64,000 nt of DNA from Teratosphaeria epicoccoides (lineage: Eukaryota; Ascomycota; Dothideomycetes; Mycosphaerellales; Teratosphaeriaceae), in assembly GCA_021401465.1 (NCBI GenBank), contig JADDMT010000117.1, positions 1 through 64,000 of the forward strand, written 5' to 3'. Shown here in pieces: positions 62,354 through 64,000 of this stretch (the stretch's first letter is position 1; every line of letters starts with the position of its first letter). Position numbers and translations under genes: made by a program. The notes under the pieces were generated by a model. The model did not search any database and was not told the origin of the DNA. It saw only the letters and a program-made list of their open reading frames with translations.

Positions 62354-63082
62354 TGCTCTGGCTTAGAGAGAGAGGGTCTTTTGTGGCGGTAGACGGTGTC
62401 CCGTCGGCAATGCTGGTCGGTGGGAAGCTGCGAAAGTGACGGCGGTTGCTATACTGTATCTTGTGATTTTGTAGCAAGTGTCGTGGCCGCGGCAAAGATT
62501 CTGGTTGCTGTGGGAAGGCGTGATGACACCTCTGAAGCAAAGCGCTGGTCGTTCGGGGCTTCGACTGTCGATGACCTTCTCAGCGAATGTAAATCTTGAG
62601 GAGGCTTTAGCAGGTTAAGGTCTCGGCGAAGACATGCAGTCTCATGATTCAAATTCAACAGTGCATATGAAGTTGCAAAGTACAAGTATGGCTGCGAGCG
62701 CGCGTGCAAATGCAGCCACGTCGTGATGATGCAAGGCCACGTGAGCAATCCTGAATGGGAAGGAGCGATGTGCGTTGCGAACCCCATGGAATGCTAAAGG
62801 ACTGACGGGATATGCGTACCTCGGACTCGTCAACGTAGAACGACTCTTTGCCGCAGGACGTTCAATTATGCCCACAATGGCTTGAGTCACCGGGCCAAAT
62901 GCGTGACCCTGGGTGGTTGGCGGTGATCGGTGATAGTCCATATGTCCCAGGTCTGTAGCCATATGAAAAAGAAAACATCTTCGCAATTGCAGAGCATAAT
63001 CACGCGTTTGCATGCATGCAGATGTCCTGCTGCTGCAACTACCCGACAACGAGTTTGCACAAGCCATCGACCGTGATATATC
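62354..63082. other. intergenic region upstream of RdRP
   Basis: 0.73 kb between the RdRP start and the 3-prime end of the Elp6 gene. Only short frames on both strands, no family features, no repeat noticed. Confidence 0.5.
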
Positions 63083-63975
63083 TCATGATGCCGCTGCGCC
63101 TCTTTCATACACCTTCGCACTCCCATCTCTGCCCACAAGATATAGCGCTACCATCTCCCTCACTTCCTCCGCATCATCATACGCCTCCGCGCCTCTCGTG
63201 ATCCTGAGAACTCCACTCACATCCTTGGCCGCTCCGGTATCTAGCTCTCTGACACTCATCACAAATCTTGCATTATGTGCCTCCTGCACGACGAAGGACG
63301 CCGTTTCTGCCTCTATTGGCGTAGGCCGTACCTCTTGACCACGAGTAGCTGCCGCCATGAAAGGCGAGTCCGCGCAGCATGTCACCAGCGCTGAATGAGC
63401 GAGCTTTCGTAGATTCAGAAGAAGGATGCTTAGATTAGGTGCGGTCGCTAGGTTAAGCGCGAGGAGGACATCTGGATTGTCGATGATGAGGAAGATCGGC
63501 CCTGAGACTTTGCGCATCGCATCGCTTGCTGCCCTTTCGACGTACTCGAGGACCGCATCCGAATTCAGAGCGGGAAGCGTATTGAAGCAGTCTACGAACA
63601 TGTAACGTCCATTGTACGAGAGCTTGGTCGTATCGATGCCCTGGAGGGTCGTCAGAGGCTGCTTGGGCAGGCCCGATAATCTCCACTGGTCACGAGACAT
63701 ACGATCGTCCTCCTCATCTCTGCTTCCCAGAATGCCGCATCCCTAAGAAAGCTCACCAGCACCACGGCTGCGTCTTGCGTCTCAGAATCTCCGGCGGTGC
63801 TGATGTCTGATGTGTCAAGCTTCGCATTTGGGCTTCCACACACACTGCCCATGAACCGGGCAGTGAGCCAGCTGGTGCTACATCCCAATGTTCCAGTGAG
63901 TATGAGTAGAGAAGTCTCTGGCGGGAGGCGCAAATAAGGCTCAAGTAATTGTGGGATGCACTTGCGTGAAGACAT
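63083..63975 (-). CDS. elp6: Elongator complex protein 6
   Basis: Two exons: 63975-63703 and 63640-63083. The intron is 62 nt (63702-63641), with GTATGT donor, CCTCTGAC branch and CTCCAG acceptor. The product is 276 aa. It opens MSSRKCIPQLLEPYLRLPPE, then a RecA-like strand SLLILTGTLGCSTSWLTARF without a Walker A lysine, and VVLVSFLRDAAFWEAEMRRT. The splice joins it in phase to IDTTKLSYNGRYMFVDCFNT. GPIFLIIDNPDVLLALN (degenerate Walker B), LLNLRKLAHSALVTC, HNARFVMSVRELDTGAAKDV and VLRITRG follow. This ATP-site-poor RecA fold is Elp6, part of the Elp456 hexamer of Elongator, which modifies wobble uridines of tRNA. The gene is complete 25 bases before the window end. Confidence 0.9.
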
Positions 63976-64000
63976 AATCCTGGAGGTGTGGCGCGCGAGG

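Noticed and set aside
1..64000. CRISPR arrays, prokaryotic operons, intact transposons or rRNA genes
   Set aside because: None seen: no regularly spaced repeats, spliced eukaryotic genes throughout, no transposase or reverse-transcriptase motifs recognised.

Overview
The window is nuclear DNA of a filamentous ascomycete (Pezizomycotina). The gene set points to this: a DASH-complex Spc19, a Git3/GprM-type GPCR, a TRI12-type MFS pump, a two-Myb telobox protein, an RNAi-type RNA-dependent RNA polymerase, a 2EXR relic and a TDT relic. So do the introns: short (about 49-105 nt), GTRNGY donors, CTGAC/TTGAC branch sites. Dothideomycetes is a plausible class, but this is inference and no genus is claimed. 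Joining exons by eye gives clean reading frames for most genes.

Layout. 1-10.6 kb is an accessory, gene-poor stretch. It holds two candidate small cysteine-rich secreted proteins (0.8 and 4.9 kb), the eL37 ribosomal protein gene, relics of an ankyrin gene, a C4-dicarboxylate (TDT/Mae1-like) transporter and a 2EXR gene, and one intact SUR7/PalI-type membrane protein. 10.9-20.2 kb is better preserved: a Hol1-like MFS transporter, cytosolic aspartyl-tRNA synthetase divergent from a Teb1/Tay1-like Myb protein, and an ArsB/NhaD-type permease. 20.9-28.3 kb is again degraded: a broken membrane-protein gene, a TRI12 MFS gene with a one-base frameshift, and a repeat-bearing non-conserved region. From 29 kb on the DNA is mostly housekeeping: DEAD-box helicase, a large probable DUF3433 membrane protein, an SDR-fold protein, an RRM/zinc-finger protein divergent from SLU7, Rsm22, Spc19 divergent from ATP synthase subunit J, casein kinase 1, a 1096-aa coiled-coil protein of unknown role, a GPCR, an RdRP and Elp6.

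How genes relate. There is no biosynthetic cluster. Functional grouping is limited to head-to-head pairs that probably share promoters: Dps1/Teb1-like, RRM-ZnF/SLU7 (both likely splicing factors) and Spc19/Atp18. The degraded stretches contain stops one C-to-T change away from family codons, compatible with RIP or deamination, next to intact genes. I found no convincing undescribed system. The best leads are the secreted-protein/relic island at the left end, the GC-AG intron splitting the helicase Walker A codon, and the uncharacterised 1096-aa protein.
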